From an uncultured Oligoflexia bacterium (GTDB taxonomy: Bacteria > Bdellovibrionota > Bacteriovoracia > Bacteriovoracales > Bacteriovoracaceae): a stretch of DNA of 64,000 bases. Location: contig CAJXPQ010000002.1 of the NCBI GenBank assembly GCA_913058265.1, positions 296,559-360,558 of the forward strand, read 5' to 3'. A program made the translations under genes and the position numbers. The notes under the pieces were generated by a model. It saw only the letters and a list, made by a program, of their open reading frames with translations. It did no database searches and was not told where the DNA came from. How positions within the stretch are numbered: the first letter of the stretch is position 1; each line of letters starts with the position of its first letter. Shown one piece after another: positions 49,961-58,446 of this stretch.

Positions 49961-51388
49961 ATGACTGTACGTGTTAGGTTTGCGCCAAGTCCAACTGGAA
50001 ATTTACATATAGGTGGGGCCAGAACAGCTCTTTATAATTATATATTTGCAAAGTCTCAAGGTGGAAAGTACATCCTAAGAATTGAGGATACTGATAAAGA
50101 ACGAAGCACTAAAGAGTTTGAAGCATCTCAATTAGACGATATGAAGTGGCTTGGATTAGTTCATGATGAAGGCCCTGGTATTGGTGGAGAATATGGCCCG
50201 TATCATCAGATTGAAAGATTAGATATTTATATGAAGTATGCACTCGACTTAGTTGAACAAGGAAAAGCATTTTATGATTTTTGTTCAGATGAAGATCTAG
50301 AACAAATGAGTTTAAAGTCTAAAGAAGAGGGAACACCACCGTATACAGGAAAGTGGAAAGAAAGTTCAACTTGGGATGAGGCTAAAGCTAGAGTTGCTGC
50401 AGGAGAAAAAGCACCTATTCGATTTTTAGTTTCAGATAAAGATGTATCTTTTAAAGACCATGTTCGTGGAGATGTTAAATTTCCTAAGGGGATGGTGGGG
50501 GACTTTGTTATTATGCGAACAAATGGAGTTCCAACTTATAATTTTTGCAATGTTATTGATGATCACTTACATAAAATAACACATGTTATTCGTGGAGAAG
50601 ATCATGTTAATAATACCTTGAGACAAGTTCTTGTTTACGAGGCGATTGGTGCTGATATGCCTGAATTTGCTCATGTTTCACTTCTGATTGGTGAAGATAG
50701 ACAGAAACTATCTAAGCGGCATGGAGCAACAAGCGTAAAGCAATATAGAGAGCAAGGTTACTTACCAGAGGCACTTGTAAATTATCTATGTCTATTGGGA
50801 TGGTCACATCCAGATGAAAAAGACATCTTTAAAATCGAAAATCTAAAAGATGTATTTTCATTAAGTCGCTTTTCTAAATCCCATGCAATCTATGATATTG
50901 AAAAATTAAAGTGGATGAATGGTCAGCATATTAAGGCCATGGATGTTGATGAGTTGTTAACAAGAACGAGTCCATTTATGACTAATGACTTTTATAATCA
51001 ACAAACAGATGATTGGAAGAAAACCTTTCTTGAATTATATAAAGAGAAAATTACTTTATTCCCAGATTTTAATGAAAAAATGGATGAGTTGTTAAATGAA
51101 TCAGTCGAAATGACTGAAGATTTAAAGGATATTCTTTCTTGGGAAACAACACCAGCTATACGTGACCATATAAAAGCAGAACTTGAGAAAGTTTCATCAG
51201 ACTATGTCGATACGGATGCCTTTAGTGAATGGATGAATTTTTGTAAAAAAGAACTAAAAATAAAAGGGAAACCTTTATTTATGGGACTTCGTGGAGTATT
51301 GACAGGCCAAAATCACGGACCAGATTTAAAAGTATTAATTCCACTTACACCAGTGAATATTTTAAAGAAGAGAGTGGCAAGTTTATGA
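49961..51388 (+). CDS. gltX: glutamyl-tRNA synthetase
   Basis: Class I synthetase of 475 residues. RFAPSPTGNLHIGGART contains the HIGH-type motif (HIGG), and RQKLSKRHGATSV the KMSKS-type motif. The rest follows bacterial GltX, with the C-terminal anticodon-binding helices from about 320. It charges tRNA-Glu; because glnS is present next door, it need not be the misacylating form. AGGAGA precedes the ATG. Overlaps glnS by 4 bp. Confidence 0.97.
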   Translation: MTVRVRFAPSPTGNLHIGGARTALYNYIFAKSQGGKYILRIEDTDKERSTKEFEASQLDDMKWLGLVHDEGPGIGGEYGPYHQIERLDIYMKYALDLVEQGKAFYDFCSDEDLEQMSLKSKEEGTPPYTGKWKESSTWDEAKARVAAGEKAPIRFLVSDKDVSFKDHVRGDVKFPKGMVGDFVIMRTNGVPTYNFCNVIDDHLHKITHVIRGEDHVNNTLRQVLVYEAIGADMPEFAHVSLLIGEDRQKLSKRHGATSVKQYREQGYLPEALVNYLCLLGWSHPDEKDIFKIENLKDVFSLSRFSKSHAIYDIEKLKWMNGQHIKAMDVDELLTRTSPFMTNDFYNQQTDDWKKTFLELYKEKITLFPDFNEKMDELLNESVEMTEDLKDILSWETTPAIRDHIKAELEKVSSDYVDTDAFSEWMNFCKKELKIKGKPLFMGLRGVLTGQNHGPDLKVLIPLTPVNILKKRVASL

Positions 51389-53094
51389 ATAATGAATGGA
51401 TGAGTGAAAAAACTCCAACAAATAAAAAAGACCATAAGAACTTTATCGAAAATATTATTGCCAAAGATTTAGATGAGGGAACCCATGATGGAATGGTTGT
51501 CACAAGGTTTCCACCAGAGCCAAACGGGTATCTTCATATAGGACATGCTAAGGCGATCTGTTTGAACTATGGACTTGTTTGGAATAATTCTCCTAAATCA
51601 AAATTCAACCTTCGTTTTGACGATACCAACCCAGAGAAAGAAGACACAGAGTATGTTAACTCTATAAAAGAAGATGTGAAGTGGCTTGGTGCTGACTGGG
51701 AAGAGAATATTCATTTCTCCTCAGACTACTTTGAGAAACTTTATGGCTTTGCGATTGAACTAATTAACAAGGGCATTGCCTATGTTGATGATCAATCACC
51801 TGATGAAATTCACGCCTCTAGAGGAAACTTTGAGAAGCCTGGAACAGATTCACCTTACAGAAAAAGATCTATTGAAGAAAATTTAAAACTCTTCACTGAA
51901 ATGCGAGAAGGTAAGTTTAAAGACGGCGAAAAAGTTCTGCGAGCTAAAGTCGATATGGCCTCAAACTTTATGTGTATGCGCGATCCTATTATGTATCGAA
52001 TTAAGCATGTTGAACATCACAGAACAGGTAACGAGTGGTGTATCTATCCTATGTACGATTACACTCACGGACTTTCAGATGCTATCGAAGGGATTACACA
52101 CTCATTATGTACTTTAGAGTTTCAAGACAATAGAAGAATTTATGATTGGTTTATTGAAAATGTAACTGCCCCTAGTCGTCCTCATCAGTATGAGTCTGCA
52201 AGACTAAATCTAGACTATACTATTATGAGTAAAAGAAAGCTGCTGCAACTTGTAGAAGAGAAGCATGTTGAAGGGTGGGATGATCCAAGAATGCCAACGA
52301 TTTCTGGAGTGAGACGTCGGGGTTATCCAGCAGCTGCAATTAGAAGTTTTATGGAACAAATTGGGGTTGGGAAAAAAGATGGAGTTATTGAACTCTCAAT
52401 CCTTGAAGCCAATGTACGTGATCAATTAAATGCTACAACAAAAAGATGTTTAGGAATTTTAGAACCATTAAAAGTTACAATCACAAACTGGGAAGATACA
52501 ACGAAAGAAATAGATGCTCCTTTTCATCCAAAAGATGAATCTTTCGGCTCAAGAAAAATAAATTTTGGAAAAGAGATTTATGTTGAGCAATCGGACTTTA
52601 TGCTCGATCCTCCAAGTCCAAAAAAATGGTACAGATTAGGCGTTGGAAGGTCTGTAAGGCTACGTTACGGATACGTCATTACTTGTGATGAGGTTATTCA
52701 AGATGAAGCAGGACTACCTCTAGAATTAAAGTGTAGCTATCATGCTGATTCTTTTGGAGGGCAGCAACCTGCAGCTTTAGAGAAAAAAGTGAAAGGAATT
52801 ATACACTGGGTAAACGCCAACGATTGCAAAGACGTTGAAGTTCGCCTTTACGATAGACTCTTTAAGCATGAAGCTCCTGGTACTTTAGAGAATTTTCTAG
52901 AGGAAATTAATCCAGACTCATTAAGTATTATTACCGCAAAGGTTGAGCCATTTTTGGCGGAGCAAATTGCTGGGGAGCAGTTTCAGTTTGAGAGAATGGG
53001 CTACTTTACTGTTGATTCAAAGTTATCATCGCCAGGTAAACCTGTTTACAATAGAACTGTGACTTTAAGAGATTCTTGGGCGAAAAAAAGCTAG
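51385..53094 (+). CDS. glnS: glutaminyl-tRNA synthetase
   Basis: 569 residues. RFPPEPNGYLHIGHAKAI is the GlnS form of the HIGH motif, and TIMSKRKL the KMSKS loop; the two C-terminal beta-barrel domains follow from about 350 (RCLGILEPLKVTITNW...). Most bacteria lack GlnS and use the transamidation route; it occurs in gamma- and several delta-type groups. Translational coupling to gltX (4-bp overlap) is a compact arrangement that keeps both discriminating synthetases co-expressed. Confidence 0.97.
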   Translation: MNNEWMSEKTPTNKKDHKNFIENIIAKDLDEGTHDGMVVTRFPPEPNGYLHIGHAKAICLNYGLVWNNSPKSKFNLRFDDTNPEKEDTEYVNSIKEDVKWLGADWEENIHFSSDYFEKLYGFAIELINKGIAYVDDQSPDEIHASRGNFEKPGTDSPYRKRSIEENLKLFTEMREGKFKDGEKVLRAKVDMASNFMCMRDPIMYRIKHVEHHRTGNEWCIYPMYDYTHGLSDAIEGITHSLCTLEFQDNRRIYDWFIENVTAPSRPHQYESARLNLDYTIMSKRKLLQLVEEKHVEGWDDPRMPTISGVRRRGYPAAAIRSFMEQIGVGKKDGVIELSILEANVRDQLNATTKRCLGILEPLKVTITNWEDTTKEIDAPFHPKDESFGSRKINFGKEIYVEQSDFMLDPPSPKKWYRLGVGRSVRLRYGYVITCDEVIQDEAGLPLELKCSYHADSFGGQQPAALEKKVKGIIHWVNANDCKDVEVRLYDRLFKHEAPGTLENFLEEINPDSLSIITAKVEPFLAEQIAGEQFQFERMGYFTVDSKLSSPGKPVYNRTVTLRDSWAKKS

Positions 53095-53351
53095 GGTCTC
53101 TTAAGACCCATCTCTTCTGTAGGAATATCTATTATAGTCGCCACGATTTGAGATAGAACACATTTAATTGTTCGATTTCTATCACTTGCCTGAGAACATG
53201 TTAGGTTAGCAACCTCCTTAGTTGTTGCTCCAATTCTTACAACTGGCTTCACATCTAATTCATTGTAGATCATCGTTACAAGTTGCCCACCTATGATTGC
53301 ATATAAGTGAATTTTGGACTGCATCGACTGTAACCTCGCCATCATTCTCAA
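53091..53351 (-). CDS. possible small hypothetical protein
   Basis: An 86-residue frame on the minus strand in the 380-bp space between glnS and the zinc-protease gene, overlapping the glnS stop by 4 bp. It starts at TTG 53351 or ATG 53345; the ribosome site is weak, and an in-frame stop lies just upstream. The sequence alternates hydrophobic and polar runs like a real protein (HLYAIIGGQLVTMIYNEL, VLSQIVATIIDIPTEEMG) and has no family match I can name. The remaining stretch to 53475 contains only the protease terminator. Confidence 0.35.
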   Translation of the reverse strand: MRMMARLQSMQSKIHLYAIIGGQLVTMIYNELDVKPVVRIGATTKEVANLTCSQASDRNRTIKCVLSQIVATIIDIPTEEMGLKRP

Positions 53352-53420
53352 GGTGCTTTAGGCCCGAGTAAACATCAATTAATAAGTTTAGGACATTGAA
53401 ACTGGTCTGGTTTAAAATAC

Positions 53421-53448
53421 AAAAAAAAAAGCCCCTCAAAAGAGGGGC
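53421..53448 (-). terminator. rho-independent terminator of the zinc-protease gene
   Basis: On the minus strand GCCCCTC, loop TTTT, GAGGGGC (53431-53448), followed by ten Ts (A-run at 53421-53430 on the plus strand). It ends the gene that stops at 53476. Confidence 0.94.
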
Positions 53449-53475
53449 CTATATTTCAAAAATTAATTTTTAAAA

Positions 53476-54348
53476 TTATTTAGCTGGAGCAAACCAACAT
53501 AGTGGTCTTACACCTACTGTATCACCAGATGCTCTGTAACAAACACCTACAGCTTCATCAGCTTGATCAACATCAACAGAGTCACTTATTGCACATAATG
53601 CACCTGAGTAATAAGTATCAAGTCTACATTGTGTTGCTGGGTGATTATCATCTGTTTTTGAAGCTACTTTAGCGTCAGGTGTAGTGAAGTCAGGAACTAC
53701 TGTTGAACTTCTAAGATTTTGGAAAAGCTTAGCAGTACTCATTCCGGCCATTGCACCTCTTTGACAGATCAATCTTTCTTCTTCAGAAGTATATTGCTCA
53801 GCACACTTGTTAACTACAACTTCAGGAACATTTAAGGTCTTAACAATTTTAGCGTTATTTTCACCTCTAAAAGCTTTTCTTAGACATTTTGAAGTTGCAA
53901 AGTAATCAGCTTGACCTTCATTTGATGCCCATCTTGAACCAAACCAAGACTTCTTCTTAGGTGCTCCACCGATATGGTGACCAACTTCATGACATACAAC
54001 TAGTGCAAATCCGTCTTCAGTAATGGCCGCATGTCTAGCTAAACCACCAAACATTGCTACATTCCAAACAGTTCCATTTTGTTGAGCATAAGCATTTACT
54101 GTTCCATCTTCCCAGTTTCTGTCTACATTAAGAGTAGCGCCGAAAGAGGCAATGATTGGCTCGTAAATAGCTACGACTTTATCAATAACAGCATTGAAAC
54201 TAGCTTCGTCCATTGTGTTGATTGATTTAGCATCTTTTGAAATAAACAAATCATTCTCTGGTAGGAATCCTTCACTACCTTCGATCGTACATGCAAATCC
54301 AGAAACAGCTGCTAATAGTGTTCCGGTTGCGATTAACTTTTTAAACAT
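53476..54348 (-). CDS. secreted HEXXH zinc metalloprotease
   Basis: 290 residues with a signal peptide of about 19 residues (LLAAVSGFA). The active site is CHEVGHHIGGAP: His120, Glu121, His124; NEGQADYFATSKC 20 residues on supplies the third ligand (Glu144) in the gluzincin/M48-like ExxAD form. Eight or more cysteines outside the active site suggest disulfides, which fits a secreted enzyme. GGAGG upstream of the ATG is strong. It is transcribed alone with a clear terminator. A hydrolytic role on host or wall proteins is possible but not shown. Confidence 0.85.
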   Translation of the reverse strand: MFKKLIATGTLLAAVSGFACTIEGSEGFLPENDLFISKDAKSINTMDEASFNAVIDKVVAIYEPIIASFGATLNVDRNWEDGTVNAYAQQNGTVWNVAMFGGLARHAAITEDGFALVVCHEVGHHIGGAPKKKSWFGSRWASNEGQADYFATSKCLRKAFRGENNAKIVKTLNVPEVVVNKCAEQYTSEEERLICQRGAMAGMSTAKLFQNLRSSTVVPDFTTPDAKVASKTDDNHPATQCRLDTYYSGALCAISDSVDVDQADEAVGVCYRASGDTVGVRPLCWFAPAK

Positions 54349-54654
54349 AAATCCTCCATGATAAACTATGTATTTTTTTTAAACGTAATCCAATTCCGTT
54401 AATACAAGAACCATTTTTGCTAAATCTTCAAAACCTGTCTAGGAATTTGCTAGGTTGTAAGTTTATGTTTGTTATAGGCTGCACCTTGCTGCAGCGCCTG
54501 TATGAGCACATTGAGTACTAATTTTAAAAATTCATGATTCAAAGCAAAACAAGAGTATGAAACGAAGTGTAACCACCCAAAATTACGATGAGATTTAACT
54601 AAAGTAATCGGGTATATAGCCGATAAACTAAGTAAGACAATGGAGGGCTTTTCT
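54349..54654. other. 306-bp intergenic region, divergent zinc protease / cupredoxin-like genes
   Basis: It holds the GGAGG site of the protease and the GGAGG of the cupredoxin-like gene. CTGCACCTTGCTGCAG (about 54480-54495) is a short GC-rich stretch containing CTGCA/TGCAG, which could fold or bind a regulator. No promoter with good -35/-10 was found, and no RNA gene was recognised. Confidence 0.5.
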
Positions 54655-55080
54655 GTGAAAAGTATTATTATTTTCGTTTTAATGTTTAGTGTTACTGTTC
54701 AGGCAGATGTCTTTAAGGAGAAATCCTTTAAGCGTCCAACCAGAGAAGTTTCTATTATCATCACAGAGGATGGATTTTACCCTAATAAGGTGATGGCATT
54801 TCAAGGTGAGAAGGTGAGATTCTTTGTAACTTCTACTGTAGACGACTCCCAGTGTTTCTTACTTCAAAAGCATGAAGTGTTTTTAAGCGCAGAAAAAGGA
54901 AAGGTTAATGAGGGTGAAACCTTGTTGGATCATGCAGGTCGCTTTAAATTTTACTGCCCTTCATCGAAGTTTGAAGGTTACTTAACTGTATTTGAAAAGT
55001 TTAAAGCAGAGGCCAAACAAAAAAGAGATATTGCTAGTGATAGTAAACCAAACTATTGGCTACCAAGGGACTATGACTAA
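54655..55080 (+). CDS. secreted cupredoxin-like protein
   Basis: GTG 54655 is the preferred start because GGAGG ends 8 bases before it; the first in-frame ATG (54640) overlaps that site. The 141-residue protein has a signal peptide (MKSIIIFVLMFSVTVQA), then a beta-sandwich of cupredoxin type: VSIIITEDGFYPNKVMAFQGEKVRFFVTSTV and GRFKFYCPSSKFEGYLTVFEK. The Cys in FYCPSS matches the copper Cys, but the expected His/Met ligands around it are missing (Ser and Lys instead), so copper binding is doubtful. A basic tail follows. Its stop overlaps the cpaF start. Confidence 0.72.
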   Translation: MKSIIIFVLMFSVTVQADVFKEKSFKRPTREVSIIITEDGFYPNKVMAFQGEKVRFFVTSTVDDSQCFLLQKHEVFLSAEKGKVNEGETLLDHAGRFKFYCPSSKFEGYLTVFEKFKAEAKQKRDIASDSKPNYWLPRDYD

Positions 55081-56225
55081 TGAGTGATTTTTTACGAGAC
55101 TTACTAGATTCACAATTATTTCCCATTAAGGATCTCCTTGATGACGAAGATGTATCAGAGATTATGATCAATGGCTGTGCGGAAATTTTTGTAGAGAAAG
55201 GTGGTCTTATAACTCCAGTTCCAAATAAGTTTGTTGATGAAGACACTCTTCGTGCTGCAATGATTGCCATTGCAAGATCAGTAAAGAGAAATTTAGATGC
55301 AGATAACCCAAGACTTGATGCTCGTTTGCAAGATGGTTCTAGAGTCGCAGTTGTTCTGGATGGACTTGCTAAAAACGGGACAATCTGTGCCATAAGAAAA
55401 TTTAAAAAAGAAAAATTAAAACTAACGGATCTTGTAAAGTTTGGTTCACTATCAGCTGATGCTGCACGGTTCTTAGATCGGTGTATGTATCTTGGAATTA
55501 ATACTCTCGTAAGTGGGGGAACTGGTTCCGGTAAAACAACAATGTTAAATATTCTAGGCTCGAAAATGCCTGATACTCAAAGGCTTTTAGTTATTGAAGA
55601 TTCGGCCGAGTTACAAATAACCGCCAATCATGTCGTGCAATTAGAAGCACAGAAAGCTGACCCTTCAGAGGGAAAAGTTGAAGTGACTATAAGAGAGCTC
55701 ATGGAGTCGGCCTTAAGACTTAGACCAGATAGAATTATTGTTGGAGAAGTTAGAGGACCTGAAGCGCTAGATCTTTTGAATGCTATGGGAACAGGGCATG
55801 ACGGATCCATGGGAACAGTCCATTCCAATGCACCTCAAGAAGCTTGTACTAGAATGGAGACTCTATGTTTAATGGGAGAAACCAGAATACCTGCGGATGC
55901 TATTAGAAGAATGGTAGGAGCAAGTATTGACTTAATAGTACAATGTAGTCGTTATCAAGACGGGGGAAGACGAACTTCTCATATCTCAGAAGTGCTAGGT
56001 GTAGATGAGCATGGACGTTATATTGTAAGAGATATTTTTAGATGGATACAAACAGGCCGTGATCCGGAAACGAAACAACTTATTGGAGAGATGGTTCCTT
56101 GTGGTTATGTTCCTAGCTTTCATGATAAATTTGTATCAAATAGACTCGATATTAAGAAGGCGATGTTTCGTCCACCTGAATGGGCGGTCCCTCAACTTAT
56201 TCAAGAGAAAAAGAAAGCCGCTTAA
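55080..56225 (+). CDS. CpaF/TadA-type secretion or pilus ATPase
   Basis: 381 residues. The N-terminal domain has DVSEIMINGCAEIFVEKGG, the usual CpaF opening. Walker A is GGTGSGKT (146-153), the Asp box VIEDSAELQI, and Walker B/His box RPDRIIVGEVRGPEALDLLNAMGTGHDGSMGTVHSN. Such hexameric ATPases power Tad (Flp) pili or related type II/IV secretion. No tadBC, cpaB or rcpA is nearby, so the ATPase either serves machinery encoded elsewhere or has another role. The start overlaps the preceding stop, and the stop codon lies within the left end of the transposase element. Confidence 0.92.
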   Translation: MSDFLRDLLDSQLFPIKDLLDDEDVSEIMINGCAEIFVEKGGLITPVPNKFVDEDTLRAAMIAIARSVKRNLDADNPRLDARLQDGSRVAVVLDGLAKNGTICAIRKFKKEKLKLTDLVKFGSLSADAARFLDRCMYLGINTLVSGGTGSGKTTMLNILGSKMPDTQRLLVIEDSAELQITANHVVQLEAQKADPSEGKVEVTIRELMESALRLRPDRIIVGEVRGPEALDLLNAMGTGHDGSMGTVHSNAPQEACTRMETLCLMGETRIPADAIRRMVGASIDLIVQCSRYQDGGRRTSHISEVLGVDEHGRYIVRDIFRWIQTGRDPETKQLIGEMVPCGYVPSFHDKFVSNRLDIKKAMFRPPEWAVPQLIQEKKKAA

Positions 56226-56254
56226 AGGTGCCAGGACCATTTCCGTACTTACGG
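56224..56254 (+). repeat. left inverted end of the transposase element
   Basis: 31-bp end, reading AAAGGTGCCAGGACCATTT at its outer part, which overlaps the cpaF stop. Confidence 0.85.
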
Positions 56255-56884
56255 TGCATCAAATTTAAAGTATGTTTTTATTTTATCTTTTGAGCTTGTT
56301 TTTATCACACGTACTTCAGCTCGATTTAAACTATTTCTAATCGCAAATAATTCATTCTCTTTAATATTCATATTAAGCCAGCTAAGAGCATACTCATCTT
56401 TAAATCCAAATGAATCAATTAGTGGAAGTGGAAACTTCTTTTTAAATATAAGGCAATGTAGAGAGCTGTAGGGATAGTTTTCACATCTTTTCGTAATCCC
56501 TGCCCGCACAGGGTTTTGGTAGACGTAGCGGTAGCAATTATAGAGATACGTTTGTGACCTAATTAAGCTCCACTTATATCTACCTCCAAAAACGGAATTA
56601 ATTCTTTTTGATTTTGTTCTAATGAGTAAGCTAAGTCTCTTATTAAACTCATACATAAAAAGGTCAATATTTGACTCAGGCGTTTTTATAATTAAGTGGT
56701 AATGATTCTGCATCAAAACAAAAGCGATAATATCAACTTTATAGACATTGTTTGCATGCTTTAGTGAGTGAAGAGACATTCTCCAAACATCATCCAGTGG
56801 AATATCAAACCATTCCTTGTTATTTGTTCTGGTGGTTATATGGTAAGGGTATAAATTTGTTCTAACCAGTTTTCGTCGACTCAT
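56249..56884 (-). CDS. REP-associated tyrosine transposase (Y1_Tnp)
   Basis: 211 residues. The metal-binding HUH-like motif is NHYHLIIK (His61-Tyr-His63), preceded by VDIIAFVLMQ. The catalytic tyrosine is in YNCYRYVYQNPVRAGI, the signature of RAYT proteins. These enzymes cut and join single-stranded DNA at palindromic ends. The first residues RRKLVRTNLYPYHITTRTNNKEWF are the usual RAYT start. The reading frame is intact, so it could still be functional. It is read toward cpaF. No IS200/IS605-type tnpB or accessory gene accompanies it. Confidence 0.92.
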   Translation of the reverse strand: MSRRKLVRTNLYPYHITTRTNNKEWFDIPLDDVWRMSLHSLKHANNVYKVDIIAFVLMQNHYHLIIKTPESNIDLFMYEFNKRLSLLIRTKSKRINSVFGGRYKWSLIRSQTYLYNCYRYVYQNPVRAGITKRCENYPYSSLHCLIFKKKFPLPLIDSFGFKDEYALSWLNMNIKENELFAIRNSLNRAEVRVIKTSSKDKIKTYFKFDAP

Positions 56885-56969
56885 AGAAGTTTAATATACT
56901 GAGATCTAAGTGGGAGCTACAAATAACAGATATAAAAGAAACTTCTTTCATTACTGAAAAATTAACGCG

Positions 56970-57000
56970 CTGTAAGTACCAAAATGGTCCTGGCACCTTT
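56970..57000 (-). repeat. right inverted end of the transposase element
   Basis: Inverse copy of the left end with three mismatches. It lies 28 bp upstream of the eno start and so occupies the usual position of the eno promoter. Confidence 0.85.
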
Positions 57001-57028
57001 ACTATATTGCCATCAAGGAGAGGCATTC

Positions 57029-58315
57029 ATGTCAAAGATTTCAAAAATTATTGCAAGACAAGTTCTAGATTCACGAGGTAACCCTACTGTAGAGGTAGAC
57101 TTGGTTACTGAAGCTGGCGCCGTAGGTAGAGCATCTGTTCCTTCTGGAGCAAGTACTGGTTCAAGAGAAGCACTAGAGCTTCGAGACGGTGATAACTCCT
57201 TTTTCATGGGAAAGTCAGTTCGAAAAGCGATTACAAATATTACAGAAAAAATCTCACCTGCAGTTATAGGTATGGAAGTTGCTGACCTAAGAGCTGTCGA
57301 CAATAAGATGCTCGAACTTGATGGAACAGACTTTAAAAGTAACCTCGGTGCAAATGCAATGCTTGCAGTTTCTATGGCCGCTTGTCGTGCTGGAGCAATG
57401 GAGGCAAGAAAGCCACTTTATTTATATCTAAGTGAAGATCTTGGTTGTCCAAACCCAGTGAACGCTTTAAGACATCCAGCGCCCTTAATGAATATTATAA
57501 ATGGTGGCGAGCACGCATCAAATAACTTAGACATTCAAGAGTTTATGATTGTTCCTCATATGAAGAAATCATTTTCTGAAAATCTTCGAGCCGGAGTAGA
57601 AATTTTTCATAATCTTAAAAAAGTTTTAGAAGAAAAAAATTATTCAACAAATGTTGGCGATGAAGGTGGGTTTGCACCGAGCTTAAAATCTCAAGATGAA
57701 GCCTTTACTTGTATTAAAGAAGCCGTTGCAAAAGCAGGCTACAAAATAGGTGAGGAAATTTCAATCGCTCTTGACTGTGCTGCCTCAGAATTCTATGACA
57801 AAGATAAAGGTGTTTACACGATGGAAGGGAAGGATATGACGACCGATGATATGATCGCATATTACGCTCATCTTTGTGACACACTTCCAATCTACTCAAT
57901 AGAAGATGGTCTTGATGAAAGTGATCACGCAGGTTGGACTAAATTAACAAAAGAAATTGGTGATAAATGTGTCCTTGTTGGAGATGACCTTTTTGTGACA
58001 AATGCAAAGATTTTTGGAAAGGGAATTGAGAACGGAGAAGCAAATTCTATCCTCGTTAAAATTAATCAAATCGGAACAATCACAGAAACATTTGATACCT
58101 TAAAGCTTGCTTACGATTCAAATTATAAGGCGATAATTTCTCACAGATCTGGTGAGACAGCTGATAGCTTTATCGCTGATTTAGCAGTAGCAAGTGGGGC
58201 CGGACATATCAAGACAGGCTCTGCTAGCCGTTCTGACAGAGTTGAGAAATACAACCAACTTCTTCGTATTGAAGAAGAACTTGGTGACTCTGCCCGTTTT
58301 GACACCATTAAATAG
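57029..58315 (+). CDS. eno: enolase
   Basis: Converts 2-phosphoglycerate to PEP; 428 residues. The start ATG 57029 has AAGGAG 9 bases upstream; the longer frame begins inside the transposon end. Signatures: SGASTGSREALELRDGD, NVGDEGGFAPSL, ALDCAASEFYD, SIEDGLDESD, GDDLFVTN, KINQIGTITET and SHRSGETAD. IKTGSASRSDR has Ser where most have Ala-Pro, a small change. The normal upstream regulatory space has been taken by the mobile element, so expression must come from within it or from cpaF. Confidence 0.98.
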   Translation: MSKISKIIARQVLDSRGNPTVEVDLVTEAGAVGRASVPSGASTGSREALELRDGDNSFFMGKSVRKAITNITEKISPAVIGMEVADLRAVDNKMLELDGTDFKSNLGANAMLAVSMAACRAGAMEARKPLYLYLSEDLGCPNPVNALRHPAPLMNIINGGEHASNNLDIQEFMIVPHMKKSFSENLRAGVEIFHNLKKVLEEKNYSTNVGDEGGFAPSLKSQDEAFTCIKEAVAKAGYKIGEEISIALDCAASEFYDKDKGVYTMEGKDMTTDDMIAYYAHLCDTLPIYSIEDGLDESDHAGWTKLTKEIGDKCVLVGDDLFVTNAKIFGKGIENGEANSILVKINQIGTITETFDTLKLAYDSNYKAIISHRSGETADSFIADLAVASGAGHIKTGSASRSDRVEKYNQLLRIEEELGDSARFDTIK

Positions 58316-58328
58316 CTTAAAATACATG

Positions 58329-58356
58329 ATAGGGGCATAGATTTTGCCCCTATTTT
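58329..58356 (+). terminator. rho-independent terminator after eno
   Basis: ATAGGGGCA (58329-58337) pairs with TGCCCCTAT (58345-58353), loop TAGATTT, followed by TTTC and more Ts. Confidence 0.88.
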
Positions 58357-58400
58357 CTTTTCACTTGCTAATAGTTCATATCACTTGATAAAATAGTATG

Positions 58401-58440
58401 GTGAACTAATAACAGTTCATAAAACCTCAACGGACTGAGG
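58401..58440 (+). promoter_or_regulatory. leader with operator-like repeat and ribosome-site hairpin
   Basis: TGAACT (58402-58406 region) / AGTTCA with a 6-bp loop AATAAC sits around 58402-58419, and a further AGTTCAT occurs at 58374. Then CCTCA (58425-58429) pairs with TGAGG (58436-58440), loop ACGGAC, which would hide the GAGG ribosome site 6 bases before the ATG of the next gene. Confidence 0.4.
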
Positions 58441-58446
58441 TGCATT

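Larger units (their letters stand above)
56224..57000. mobile_element. 777-bp RAYT-type transposase element with 31-bp inverted ends
   Basis: Left end 56224-56254 and right end 56970-57000 are inverted copies of AAAGGTGCCAGGACCATTT-NN-GTACTTAC-N-G, 28 of 31 identical. A single Y1-transposase gene lies between them. A second internal inverted pair AGAAGTTT (56885-56892) / AAACTTCT (56939-56946) is near the right end. The left end shares two bases with the cpaF stop codon; the right end stops 28 bp before eno. Insertion-site duplications are not visible, as expected for Y1 enzymes. Confidence 0.8.

Noticed and set aside
54480..54495. Possible sigma-54 site near GGCTGCACCTTGCTGC
   Set aside because: The spacing GG-N10-GC is not met and the -24 element is poor.
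57013..57303. A 96-codon frame antisense to eno
   Set aside because: Mirror frame of conserved enolase sequence.
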